From the NCBI RefSeq assembly GCF_011170125.1, contig NZ_BLLN01000003.1, forward strand, positions 1,684,501-1,748,500: DNA of 64,000 nucleotides, given 5' to 3'. Shown piece after piece: positions 1-34,200 of this stretch. Source of the DNA: Streptomyces diastaticus subsp. diastaticus (lineage in GTDB: Bacteria > Actinomycetota > Actinomycetes > Streptomycetales > Streptomycetaceae). The position numbers and the translations under genes are program-made. The notes beneath the pieces were generated by a model. That model searched no databases and had not been told where the DNA came from. It saw only the letters and a list, made by a program, of their open reading frames with translations. The stretch's first letter is position 1. Every line of letters starts with the position of its first letter.

Positions 1-2
1 CC

Positions 3-22127
<22,125 letters not shown>

Positions 22128-22128
22128 C

Positions 22129-22132
22129 GGAG
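22129..22132 (+). promoter_or_regulatory. Ribosome binding site of gene 2
   Basis: GGAG, 5 bases before ATG 22138 and overlapping the 10-base gap after the gene 1 stop. It fixes the start and suggests coupled translation. Confidence 0.75.
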
Positions 22133-22137
22133 CCATC

Positions 22138-22239
22138 ATGACCACGCCCAGCGAAAAAGTTGTCGAAGCTCTCCGGGCCTCGCTCAAGGAGACCGAACGC
22201 CTGCGCCGGCAGAACCGCGACCTCGCGGCCGCGGCCTGC
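22138..22239 (+). other. N-terminal docking helix of gene 2
   Basis: Residues 1-34 ([20 protein letters not shown] core) have a heptad pattern rich in Leu, Glu and Arg, typical of the parallel coiled coil in front of the first KS of class 1 PKS subunits. Expected to bind the gene 1 tail. Confidence 0.75.
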
Positions 22240-25200
22240 GAGCCCATCGCCGTCGTGGCGATGAGCTGCCGCTACCCCGGGGGAGTCGCCTCCCCCGAGG
22301 ACCTGTGGGACCTCGTCGCCTCCGGTACCGACGCGATCTCCGGCTTCCCCACCGACCGCGGCTGGGACCTGGACGCGCTGCGGGACGCCGGTGTGGACGC
22401 CCGCGGCCACTCCGTCAGCCAGCAGGGCGGCTTCCTCGACGGGGTCGCCGACTTCGACGCCTCCTTCTTCGGCGTCTCCCCGCGTGAGGCCGTCTCCATG
22501 GACCCCCAGCAGCGGCTGCTGCTGGAGACCTCCTGGGAGGCCGTGGAGCGGGCCGGCATCGACCCGCGCGCCCTGCGCGGCAGCCGCACCGGTGTCTTCG
22601 TCGGCACCAACGGCCAGGACTACGCGTACCTCCTGGTGCGCTCCCTCGCCGACGCGACCGGCGACATCGGCACCGGCATCGCCGCCAGCGCCACCTCGGG
22701 CCGCCTGTCCTACACCCTGGGCCTGGAGGGCCCGGCGGTCACCGTCGACACCGCCTGCTCCTCCTCCCTCGTCGCCCTTCACGCCGCCTCCCACGCCCTG
22801 CGTGCGGGGGAGTGCACCCTCGCCCTCGCCGGCGGTGTCAACGTCATGTCCGCCCCCGGCTCGCTGATGGAGTTCAGCCGCGCCGGCGGCCTGGCCGGCG
22901 ACGGCCGCTGCAAGGCGTTCGCCGACGAGGCGGACGGCACGGGCTGGTCGGAGGGGGTCGGCGTCCTCCTGCTGGAGCGGCTGTCCGACGCCCGCCGCAA
23001 CGGTCACCCCGTCCTCGCCGTGCTGCGCGGCTCCGCCGTCAACCAGGACGGCGCCTCCAACGGCTTCACCGCGCCCAACGGCCCCTCCCAGCAGCGCGTC
23101 ATCCAGCAGGCGCTGGCCGCCGCCGGCCTCACCGCCGGAGACGTCGACGCGGTCGAGGGCCACGGCACCGGCACCCCGCTCGGCGACCCCATCGAGGCGC
23201 AGGCGCTGCTCGCCACCTACGGCCAGGACCGGCCCGGGGACCGGCCGCTGCTGCTCGGCTCCGTCAAGTCCAACATCGGCCACGCCCAGGCCGCAGCCGG
23301 GGTCGCCGGCGTCATCAAGATGGTCATGGCGATACGGCACGGAGTCGTCCCCGGGTCGCTCCACGCCGGCCACCCCTCCCGCCACGTCGACTGGGAATCC
23401 GGGGCCGTCCGACTGCTCTCCGAGGCCACCGAATGGCCCGAGACCGGCCGCCCGCGCCGCGCGGGTGTCTCCTCCTTCGGCATCAGCGGCACCAACGCCC
23501 ACGTCGTCGTCGAGCAGGCCGTACCCGCCGACGAACCGGTGACCCCCGCGAAGCCCGCGACCGGCCCGGCGGCCGTCGTGCCGTGGGCCGTCCACGCCCG
23601 CTCCGAGGACTCCCTCGACGCCCAGGTCGCCGCCGTCACCGCCCTCACCGACGCCACCCCGCTCGACATCGGCCACTCCCTGGCCACCGGCCGCTCCCTC
23701 TTCGAGTACCGCGCCGTCCTGCTCTCCGGCCTCGACGGCGTCCCCGCCGAGGTGGCCCGCGGCCGCGCCGGCGAGCGCTCCCTCGCCGTCCTGTTCTCCG
23801 GCCAGGGCGCCCAGCGCGCCGAGATGGGCCGCGACCTGTACGGCAGGTTCCCGGTGTTCGCGAAGGCGCTGGACGAGATCACCGACCTGCTCGACCCGGA
23901 GCTGGAGCGCCCGCTGCGCGAGGTGATGTTCGCGGGGCGCCGCACCCCCGAGGCGGCCCTCCTGGACACCACCGGTTACACCCAGCCGGCGCTGTTCGCC
24001 GTCGAGGTCGCCCTCTACCGTCTCGTCGAGTCCTGGGGCGTGGTCCCGGACTTCGTGGCCGGTCACTCCGTCGGGGAGATCGCCGCCGCGCACGTCGCCG
24101 GTGTCCTCTCCCTGGAGGACGCGTGCGCGCTGGTCGCCGCCCGCGCCCGCCTGATGCAGGAACTGCCCGCCGGCGGCGCCATGGTCGCCGTCCAGGCCAC
24201 CGAGGCCGAGGCCGCCCCGCGCCTGAGCGAGGGCGTCGCCCTGGCCGCCGTCAACGGCCCCGACTCCGTCACCCTCGCCGGGCGCGAGGCAGAAGTCCTG
24301 GCGCTGGCCGCCGGCTTCGCCGCCGAAGGACGCAAGACACAGCGCCTGGCGGTCAGCCACGCCTTCCACTCGCCGCTGATGGAGCCGATGCTCGCGGAGT
24401 TCCGCCGCGTCGCCGAGAGCCTCACCTACCACGAGCCGGTCCTCCCGGTCGTCTCCAACGTCACCGGCGCCCTCGCCGACGACCGCCTGCTGTGCGACGC
24501 CGAGTACTGGGTGGACCACGTCCGCTCCACGGTCCGCTTCGCCGACGGCGTCGGGGCTCTGGCAGGCGCCGGCGCCGACGCCTTCGTCGAACTGGGCCCC
24601 GACGGCATCCTCACCGCCCTCGCCCAGCAGTGCCTCGACGGCCCCGACATCGTCGCCGTCCCCGTCCTGCGCAAGGACCGGGCCGAGGAACGCGCCCTGC
24701 TCACCGCGCTGGCCCGGCTCCACGTCGCCGGCGTCGACGTCGACTGGGCCGCCTGCTTCGAGGGCACCGGCGCCCGCCGCACCGACCTGCCCACCTACCG
24801 CTGGCAGCACGAGCGCTACTGGCCGGTCCTGATGGCCGCCGCCGGAGACGTCAGCGCCGCCGGCCTGGTCTCCGCCGAACACCCGCTGCTCGGCGCCGCG
24901 GTCTCGCCGGCCGGCAGCGACGGTGTCCTCTTCACCGGACGCCTCTCCGCCCAGACCCACCCGTGGCTGCTGGACCACACGGTCGGCGGGATGGTGGCCT
25001 TCCCCGGCACCGGCTTCCTCGAACTCGCCGTCCGCGCCGGTGACCAGGTCGGCTGCGACCGCGTGGAGGACCTCACCCTCGCCAAGCCCCTCGTCCTCAC
25101 CGAGAACTCCGCAGCCGTCGTCCAGGTCCACGTCGGCGCCCCCGACGCCGACGGGGCCCGTCCCGTCACCGTCTACTCCCAGGCCGTCGACGACCCCGAG

Positions 25201-28200
25201 CAGCGCTGGACCGAGCACGCCTCCGGGCTGCTGACCCGAGGCGAGCGCGTCACCGGCTTCGACTCCGCCGTCTGGCCGCCCCGAGGCGCGGTCGCCACCG
25301 ACCTCGAGGGCTTCTACGCACGCACCGAGTACGGCCCGGTCTTCCAGGGGCTGCGCGCCGTCTGGACCCGCGACGACGAAGCGTTCGTCGAGGTCGCGCT
25401 ACCGTCCCAGGTGGACGACGCCGAGTACTACGGGATGCACCCGGCGCTGCTCGACGCGGCCGTCCAGTCCGTCGGGTTCGCCGGCCTCGGCGACGGCAAG
25501 AAGCTCGTACCGTTCTCCTGGTCCGGCGTGTCGCTGCACGCCGGCGGCGCCTCCGTGGTGCGCGTGCGGGTCGCCCGGGTCGGCGAGGACACCGTGTCCA
25601 TTTCCGCCGTGGACGTCGAGGGTGCCCCGGTGCTCTCCGCCGAGTCCCTCATCCTGCGGGCCCCCTCCGCTCTGCGGGCACCCACCCCGCACAGCAGCGA
25701 GCAGGACGGACTCCTGCGCGTGGAGTGGGTGGCCGCCCCCGACAGCGGCTCCGCCCCCGTGCACGCCGTCACCCTCGGCACGGACCGCGCCTGGCCCTGC
25801 CCGGTCGCCGGCCTCGCCGACGCCGCCGCCCTCACACCCGCCCCCGACCTGGTCCTCGTCCCGCTGGAGGGCTTCGAGGACGACACCCCCACGGCCGTCC
25901 ACGCGTCCACCGCGCGCACCCTGGCACTGATCCAGGAGTGGCTGGAGCCGGCCGCGGCCACCTCCGGCCGCCTCGTGTTCGTCACCCGGGGCGCGGTGGC
26001 CACCGGGACCGACACCGGCGTGAGCGACCTCGCGGCCGCCGCGGCACACGGACTCGTCCGCAGTGCCGAGGCCGAGAACCCCGGCCGTTTCGCCCTCCTC
26101 GACCTCGACGCCGGCGCCCCCGCGCCCTCCGCCGAACTCCTGGCCCAGCTCCCGGCCCTGCTGGCTGCCGGGGACACGCAGTTCGCCGTACGGGACGACA
26201 CCGTCCTGGTGGCGCGGCTGGCGCGGCTGGCCACCGGCGCGAGCCTGCTGCCCGTGCCGGGGCTCCCGTGGCGCCTGGACACCACCGTCCCCGGCAGCGT
26301 CGACGGCCTCTCCCTCGTGCCCGCCCCCGAGGCGCTGGACGAGCCGGAGGGCCGGGACGTGCGTATCGAGGTGCGGGCCGCGGGCCTGAACTTCCGTGAT
26401 GTGCTGAACGCGCTCGGCATGTACCCCGGCGAGGCCGGGCTGCTCGGATCCGAGGCGGCCGGCCTCGTGACGGCCGTGGGGCCCGAGGCCACCGGGATCG
26501 CCGTCGGCGACCGCGTGACCGGCATGATCCCCGGCGGCCTCGCCGACACCGTCCTCGTCGACGAGCGGTACGTGACCCGTGTGCCCGAGGAGTGGAGCGA
26601 CGAGGACGCGGCCTCGGTGCCGCTGGTCTTCCTCACCGCCCTGTACGCCTTCCGTGACCTGGCTTCGGTCCGGGCGGGGGAGCGGGTGCTGATCCATGCG
26701 GGTGCCGGTGGTGTGGGGATGGCGGCGATCCAGTTGGCGCGGTATCTGGGCGCGGAGGTGTTCGCGACGGCGAGTGAGTCCAAGTGGGGGGTGTTGCGGG
26801 AGCTGGGGCTGGACGACGCTCACATCGCGTCCTCGCGTGATCTGGGTTTCGAGGGGAAGTTCCGTGAGGTTTCCGGTGGTGCGGGGATGGACGTGGTCCT
26901 GAACGCGCTCGCGGGGGAGTTCGTGGACGCGTCGTTGCGGGTCACGGCTGCGGGCGGCCGGTTCCTGGAGATGGGCAAGACCGACATCCGCGACCCGCAG
27001 GCGCTCGGTGATGTCCGGTACCGCGCCTTCGACCTCGGCGAAGCAGCCCCCGAGCGCATCGGCGAGATGCTGACGGAGCTCCTCGGCCTGTTCGCCGAGG
27101 GGGTGTTGCGGCCGCTGCCGGTGCGTGTCTGGGACGTGCGTCGTGCTCGCGAGGCGTTCCGGTTCATGAGCCGGGCGAAGCATGTCGGCAAGATCGTGCT
27201 GACGATGCCACCGCGCTGGGACCTTGAGGGCACCGTGCTCATCACCGGTGGGACGGGGGGCCTGGGGCGTGAGGTGGCGCGTCATCTGGTGGTGGCGCGT
27301 GGGGTGCGGCGTCTGCTGCTGGCGTCGCGGCGTGGCCCGGCGGCGGAGGGCGTGGACACCTTCCGTGAGGAGCTGGCCGGGCTGGGTGCCCACGTGGACG
27401 TGGTCGCCTGTGACGTGACGGACCGTGCCGCTGTGGCGGAGCTGCTGGCGTCGGTGCCGGTGGCGCATCCGCTGACGGCTGTGGTGCATACGGCGGGTGT
27501 GCTGGACGACGGTGTGGTGACGGGTCTGTCGCCGGAGCGGTTGTCGGCGGTGTTGCGTCCGAAGGTGGACGCGGCGTGGCATCTGCACGAGTTGACGCGG
27601 GGCATGGGCCTCGCGGCGTTCGTGATGTTCTCGTCGGTGTCGGGGGTGATGGGCAGTGCGGGGCAGGCGAACTACGCCGCCGCCAACGTCTTCATGGACG
27701 CTCTCGCCCAGTACCGGCGCGCGGAGGGCCTGGCCGGCCTCTCCCTCGCCTGGGGTGCCTGGGAACGGACCAGCGGCATGACCGGCACGCTCACCGACGC
27801 CGACATGCAGCGCGTCACCGCCTCGGGAGCCGCCCCTCTCACCGTCGAGCAGGGCCTCGCCCTCCTCGACGCCGCCACGGTCTGCGACGAACCCCTGATC
27901 GTGCCCATCGGCTCCCCCTCCGGTGACCACCGCGTCCTCGGCCTCGTCCCGCCGCTGCTGCGCAACCTCGTCCGCGGCACCCGCCGTGCCGCCGCGACCA
28001 CCGCCGGCGGCGCCGGCACCGCGGCCGACCTCGCCCGCCGCCTCCTGACGCTCCCCGCCGAGGAACGGGTCCGCCACGTCGTCGAACTGGTCCGCACCGA
28101 GGCCGCCGCCGTACTGGGCCACGCCTCGGCCAGGTCCGTCGAACCCGGGCGCGAGTTCCGCGAGCTGGGCTTCGACTCCCTCACCGCCGTCGAACTGCGC

Positions 28201-31200
28201 AACCGCCTGACCACCGTCACCGGCCTGCGCCTCACCGCCACTCTCGTCTTCGACTACCCCACCCCCCACGGCCTCGCCGAACACCTGGTCGCCGAACTCC
28301 TCGACGAGCACGGTGAGACGGGCACACCCCTCGTGGCGGCCGACGTGGCCGACGACCCGGTCGTCATCGTCGGCATGGCCTGCCGGATGCCCGGCGGCGT
28401 CGAGACTCCCGAGGACCTCTGGCGGATGCTCGCCGACGGCGAGGACCGCATCACCGGCTTCCCCACCGACCGGGGCTGGGACCTGGACGCCCTTTCCGGC
28501 GGCGGCCAGGACAACCGGGGTGTCAGCGCCACCCGGCGGGGCGGCTTCCTGCAGGACGTCGGCGGCTTCGACGCGGGCTTCTTCGGGATCTCCCCGCGTG
28601 AGGCGCTGGCCATGGACCCGCAGCAGCGGCTGTTGCTGGAGACCTCCTGGGAGGCCTTCGAGCGCGCCGGTATCGACCCGGCGGGCCTGCGCTCCAGCGC
28701 CACCGGTGTCTTCGTCGGCACCACCGGCCAGGACTACGCCAACCTCGTCATGACCTCCCGCGAGGATGTCGAGGGGCACGCCAGCACCGGTCTGGCCACC
28801 AGTGTCATCTCCGGCCGCGTCTCCTACGCGCTCGGACTGGAGGGCCCCGCCCTCACCGTCGACACCGCCTGCTCCTCCTCCCTCGTCGCGCTCCACCTCG
28901 CCGCCCAGTCGCTGCGCAGCGGGGAGAGCTCTCTCGCCCTGGCGGGCGGCGTGACGGTGCTGTCGACGCCGATGAACTTCTTCGGCTTCTCCCGCCAGGG
29001 CGGCCTCGCCGAGGACGGCCTGTGCAAGCCGTTCGCCGACGCCGCCGACGGGACCGGCTGGTCCGAGGGCGTCGGCATGCTCGTCCTGGAGCGCCTGTCC
29101 GACGCCCGCCGCAACGGCCATGAGGTCCTGGCCGTCGTCCGCGGCTCGGCCGTCAACCAGGACGGTGCCTCCAACGGGCTGACCGCGCCCAACGGTCCGT
29201 CCCAGCAGCGTGTCATCCGCCAGGCGCTCGCGGGCGCCGGGCTCACCGCCGCCGACGTGGACGCCGTCGAGGCACACGGCACCGGCACCACCCTCGGTGA
29301 CCCGATCGAGGCGCAGGCCCTGCTGGCGACGTACGGACGGGAACGGCCCGGGGACCGTCCGCTGCTGCTCGGCTCCGTCAAGTCCAACATCGGGCACACC
29401 CAGGCCGCCGCCGGCGTCGCGGGCGTCATCAAGATGGTGCTGGCCATGCGCCACGGCACGCTGCCGAAGTCCCTCCACATCGACCGGCCCTCGACCCACG
29501 TCGACTGGGAGGCCGGAGCGGTCCGTCTGCTCACCGAGCCGACCGCCTGGCCCGAGACCGGGCGCCCCTGGCGCGCCGGCGTTTCCTCCTTCGGCCTCAG
29601 CGGCACCAACGCCCACGTGATCCTGGAGCAGCCGGAGCCCGCCGAGGCGGAGCCCTCCGAGGTCCCGGCGGAGCCCGAGGCCGTCGCAGGTGTCGTCCCG
29701 TGGCCGGTCTCCGCCCGTACCGAGGAGGCGCTGCCCGGCCAGCTCGCCCGGATCACCGCGCTCGACACCGCCCCCCTCGACATCGGTCACTCCCTGGCCA
29801 CCGGCCGCACCGCCTTCGACCACCGCGTGGTCCTGCTGGCGGACGCCGAGGGCGAGGGTGAGCCGGTGGAGGTGGCGCGGGGGCGTGCCGGGGAGCGGCG
29901 GCTCGCGGTGCTGTTCTCGGGCCAGGGTTCGCAGCGGGCCGGAATGGGCCGCGAACTGTACGGCCGGTTCCCGGTGTTCGCACGCGCGCTGGACGAGGTC
30001 CTGACCCTGCTCGACCCGCGGGGGGAGCTTCCGCTGCGGGAGGTGCTGTTCGCTGAGGAGGGTACCGAGGAGGCCGCTCTCCTGGACACCACCGGTTACA
30101 CCCAGCCGGCGCTGTTCGCCGTCGAGGTCGCCCTCTACCGTCTTGTCGAGTCCTGGGGCGTGGTCCCGGACTTCGTGGCCGGTCACTCCGTCGGGGAGAT
30201 CGCCGCCGCGCACGTCGCCGGTGTCCTCTCCCTGGAGGACGCGTGCGCGCTGGTCGCCGCCCGCGCCCGCCTGATGCAGGAACTGCCCGCCGGCGGCGCC
30301 ATGGTCGCCGTCCAGGCCACCGAGGCCGAGGTGACCCCACGGCTGACCGAGGGCCTGTCCCTGGCCGCGGTCAACGGACCGGACTCCGTGGTGGTCGCCG
30401 GCCTCGGAACCGAGGTCGATGCGCTCGCCGGCGAGTTCGCCGCCGAAGGGCGCAAGGTCCAGCGCCTGGCGGTCAGCCACGCCTTCCACTCCGCCCTCAT
30501 GGAGCCGATGCTCGACGCCTTCCGTGACGTCGCCAAGGGGCTGGGTTACGGCGAACCGCGTATCCCGGTCGTCTCGAACGTGACCGGCGCCCTCGCCGAG
30601 CCGGGGCAGCTCAGCGTTCCCGAGTACTGGGTCGAGCACGTCCGCCGGACCGTCCGCTTCGCCGACGCCGTCCACGCCCTCGACCAGGCCGGCGCCAACG
30701 CCTTCCTGGAGGTCGGCGCCGGGGGCGTCCTCACCGCCCTCGCCCGGCGGACGCTGGACGACGGCGGCGCCGAGGCCGCCTGTGTGACCGTGCCCGCGCT
30801 GCGCAAGGACCGGACCGAGGAGTCCGCCCTGCTCACCGCGCTCGCCACGCTGCACGTCAACGGCGTCCACGTCGACTGGGCCGGCTGCTTCCAGGGCACC
30901 GGCGCACGCCGCGTCGAACTGCCCACCTACGCCTTCCAGCACGAGCGGTACTGGCCGCGCTCCTCCGCCCACCACGGGGACGTCACCGGCGCCGGACTGA
31001 GCCCCGCCGAGCACCCGCTGCTCGGCGCCGCCACCGCCCTCGCCGCCTCCGAGGGCGTCCTCTTCACCGGGCGCCTCTCCCTCACCACGCACCCCTGGCT
31101 CGCCGACCACACCGTCGGCGGCGGCATGGTGCTCTTCCCCGCCACCGGTTTCCTGGAGCTGGCCGTGCGCGCCGGCGACGAGGTCGGCTGCGACCGTGTC

Positions 31201-34200
31201 GAGGAGTTCACCCTCTCCACCCCGCTGCTGGTGCCCGCGGACGCCGCCGTGGTCGTCCAGGTGTGGGCAGGCGCCCCCGACGAGGGCGGCGCGCGCACCG
31301 TGAGCCTCTACTCCCGGTCCGCGGACGCTCCCGACGAGCCCTGGACCCAGCACGCCTCCGGTGTCCTGACGACCGGTGCCGTCACCGTTCCCGCCGACGC
31401 CGCGGTCTGGCCGCCCAAGGGCGCGGTCGCCGTCGGTCTGGAGGACTTCTACGACCGCACCGAGTACGGCCCGGTCTTCCGCACCATCCGCGCCGTCTGG
31501 AAGCGCGGCGACGAGGCGTTCGTCGAGGCGGCCCTGCCGCCGCAGGCCGACGACGCCGAGTACTACGGGATGCACCCGGCGCTGCTGGACGCCGCCGTCC
31601 AGTCCGTCGGCTTCGCCGGCCTGGACGACGAGCACCAGCTCCTCCCGTTCCTGTGGGCCGGCGTGTCGCTGCACGCGGGCGGCGCCCGCGTGGTGCGCTT
31701 CCGCGTCGCCCGGACCGGCGAGGACTCCGTCTCCATCGCCGCCGTGGACGTCGAAGGGGGCCCGGTGCTCTCCGCCGAGTCGCTGGTGCTGCGCGTGCCC
31801 GCCGGGACCCACGCCCCGGCCGCCCGCCGCACCGAGCTCGACTCGCTGCTCCGCCTGGAGTGGACCGCCGCCCCTGAGACCGGCGACGCCCCCGCCGCCC
31901 GACACGCGATCGCCGGTGTCCTCGGTGCCGACGGGGCCGCCGCCACCCTCGCCGGGCTGACCGGCGAGGAGGACCTGGTCCTGGTGGAGGTCCCCGCACC
32001 GGCCGACGGTGCCGACGTGCCCGCCGCCGCCCACCAGCGCGCCGCACAGGCACTCGCCCTGGCGCAGGAGTGGCTGACCGGCGAGCGGTTCGCCGACGCC
32101 CGGCTCGTCTTCGTCACCCGGGGCGCGGTCTGCGCCCGCCCCGGCGACCGGATGGAGGACCTGGCCGCCGCAGCGGTCTGGGGCCTCGTCCGCGCCGCGC
32201 AGTCGGAGAACCCCGCCCGGTTCGCCCTCCTCGACCTGGACGGCGCCGCCACCGCCGAAGCCGCGCTGCCGCGGCTTCCCGGCCCGCTCTCGGGCGGCGA
32301 CGCCCAGTTCGTGGTCCGCGAGGGCGCCGTCCTGGTCGGCCGGCTCGACCGGGCCGTGACCGGCCCGTCCCTGCTGCCGCCCGCCGACGGGCCCTGGCGC
32401 CTGGACTCCACCTCACGCGGCAGCCTGGACGGGCTCACCCTGCGCCCCTGCCCCGAGGAACTGGCGGAGCCCCGAGGACGCCAGGTCCGTGTCGAGGTGC
32501 GGGCCGCGGGCCTGAACTTCCGCGATGTGCTGAACGCGCTCGGCATGTACCCCGGCGAGGCCGGGCCGCTGGGCGCGGAAGCGACCGGCTTCGTCACCGC
32601 CGTGGGCCCCGAGGTCACCGGAGTCTCCCTGGGTGACCGCGTCATGGGCATGGTCCCCGGAGGTCTCGCCACGGACACCCTGATCGACGAGCGCTTCCTC
32701 GCCCGGGTGCCCGAGTCCTGGAGTGACGAGGACGCGGCCTCCGTGCCGCTCGTCTTCCTCACCGCCTACTACGCGCTCACCGAACTCGCCGGTCTGTCGG
32801 CGGGGGAGCGGGTGCTGATCCATGCGGGTGCCGGTGGTGTGGGGATGGCGGCGATCCAGTTGGCTCGGTACTTGGGCGCGGAGGTGTTCGCGACGGCGAG
32901 TGAGCCGAAGTGGGGGGTGTTGCGGGAGCTGGGGCTGGACGACGCTCACATCGCGTCCTCGCGTGATCTGGGTTTCGAGGGGAAGTTCCGTGAGGTTTCC
33001 GGTGGTGCGGGGATGGATGTGGTCCTGAACGCGCTCGCGGGGGAGTTCGTGGACGCGTCGTTGCGGGTCACGGCTGCCGGTGGCCGGTTCCTGGAGATGG
33101 GCAAGACCGACATCCGCGACCCGCAGGCGCTCGGTGATGTCCGGTACCGCGCCTTCGATCTCGGCGAGGCCGGGCCCGAGCGGACCGGCGGGATGCTGAC
33201 CGAGCTGCTCGGTCTGTTCGCCGAGGGGGTGTTGCGGCCGCTGCCGGTGCGTGTCTGGGACGTGCGTCGTGCTCGCGAGGCGTTCCGGTTCATGAGTCGG
33301 GCGAAGCATGTCGGCAAGATCGTGCTGACGATGCCGGCGCGTTGGGATCCTGAGGGCACGGTGCTGGTCACGGGTGGTACCGGTGGTCTGGGGCGTGAGG
33401 TGGCGCGTCATCTGGTGGTGGCGCGTGGGGTGCGGCGTCTGCTGTTGGTGTCGCGCAGTGGTCCGGCGGCGGAGGGGGTGGGGGGCTTCCGCGAGGAGTT
33501 GGCCGGGCTGGGTGCGCAGGTGGACGTGGTGGCGTGTGATGTGGCGGATCGTGCCGCTGTGGCGGAGCTGTTGTCGTCGGTGCCGGTGGCGCATCCGCTG
33601 ACGGCTGTGGTGCATACGGCGGGTGTGCTGGACGACGGTGTGGTGACGGGTCTGTCGCCGGAGCGGTTGTCGGGTGTGTTGCGTCCGAAGGTGGACGCGG
33701 CGTGGCATCTGCACGAGTTGACGCGGGGCATGGGCCTCGCGGCGTTCGTGATGTTCTCGTCGGTGTCGGGGGTGATGGGCAGTGCGGGGCAGGCCAACTA
33801 CGCCGCCGCCAACGTCTTCATGGACGCTCTCGCCCAGTACCGGCGCGCGGAGGGCCTGGCCGGCCTCTCCCTCGCCTGGGGTGCCTGGGAACGGACCAGC
33901 GGCATGACCGGCACGCTCACCGACGCGGGCACGCGCCGGATGTCGGCCTCCGCGGCCCCCGCCCTCACCGTCGAGCAGGGGCTCGCCCTCCTCGACGCCG
34001 CCACGGTCTGCGACGAGCCCTACCTCGTACCCCTCGGCGCCTCCGGCTCCACCCGGATGCCCGGCGAGGTGCCGCCGCTCCTGCGCAACCTCGTCCGCGG
34101 CACCCGCCGTGCCGCCGCGACCGCCGTCGGCGGCGCCGGCACGGCCGACGAACTCACCCGGACCCTCCTCGACCTGCGCGAGGACGAGCGACTGCGCTTC

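Larger units (their letters stand above)
22240..28350 (+). other. PKS module 6: KS-AT(malonyl)-DH-ER-KR(B-type)-ACP
   Basis: KS 22240-23517, Cys at 22756-22758. AT: GHSVG Ser at 24067-24069, HAFH at 24358-24369, malonyl. [10 protein letters not shown] at 24880, catalytic His in [10 protein letters not shown] at 24976-24978, Asp in HPALLD at 25453-25455, intact. ER: LNFRDVL near 26388, NADPH motif [11 protein letters not shown] near 26695. KR: Rossmann near 27240, LDD near 27500, Tyr at 27673-27675. ACP Ser at 28177-28179. A complete loop, giving a methylene (C11). The ER-KR part is close to identical to that of module 7. Confidence 0.94.

Noticed and set aside
22128..22137. A promoter between genes 1 and 2 or between genes 2 and 3 (45472-45508)
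   Set aside because: Gaps of 10 and 37 bases hold only ribosome sites; no room or motif for a promoter, so co-transcription is the simple reading.
23808..23825. GQGAQ in AT6 in place of GQGSQ
   Set aside because: A conservative change in a structural motif away from the nucleophile; the rest of AT6 is normal and nearly identical to AT7.
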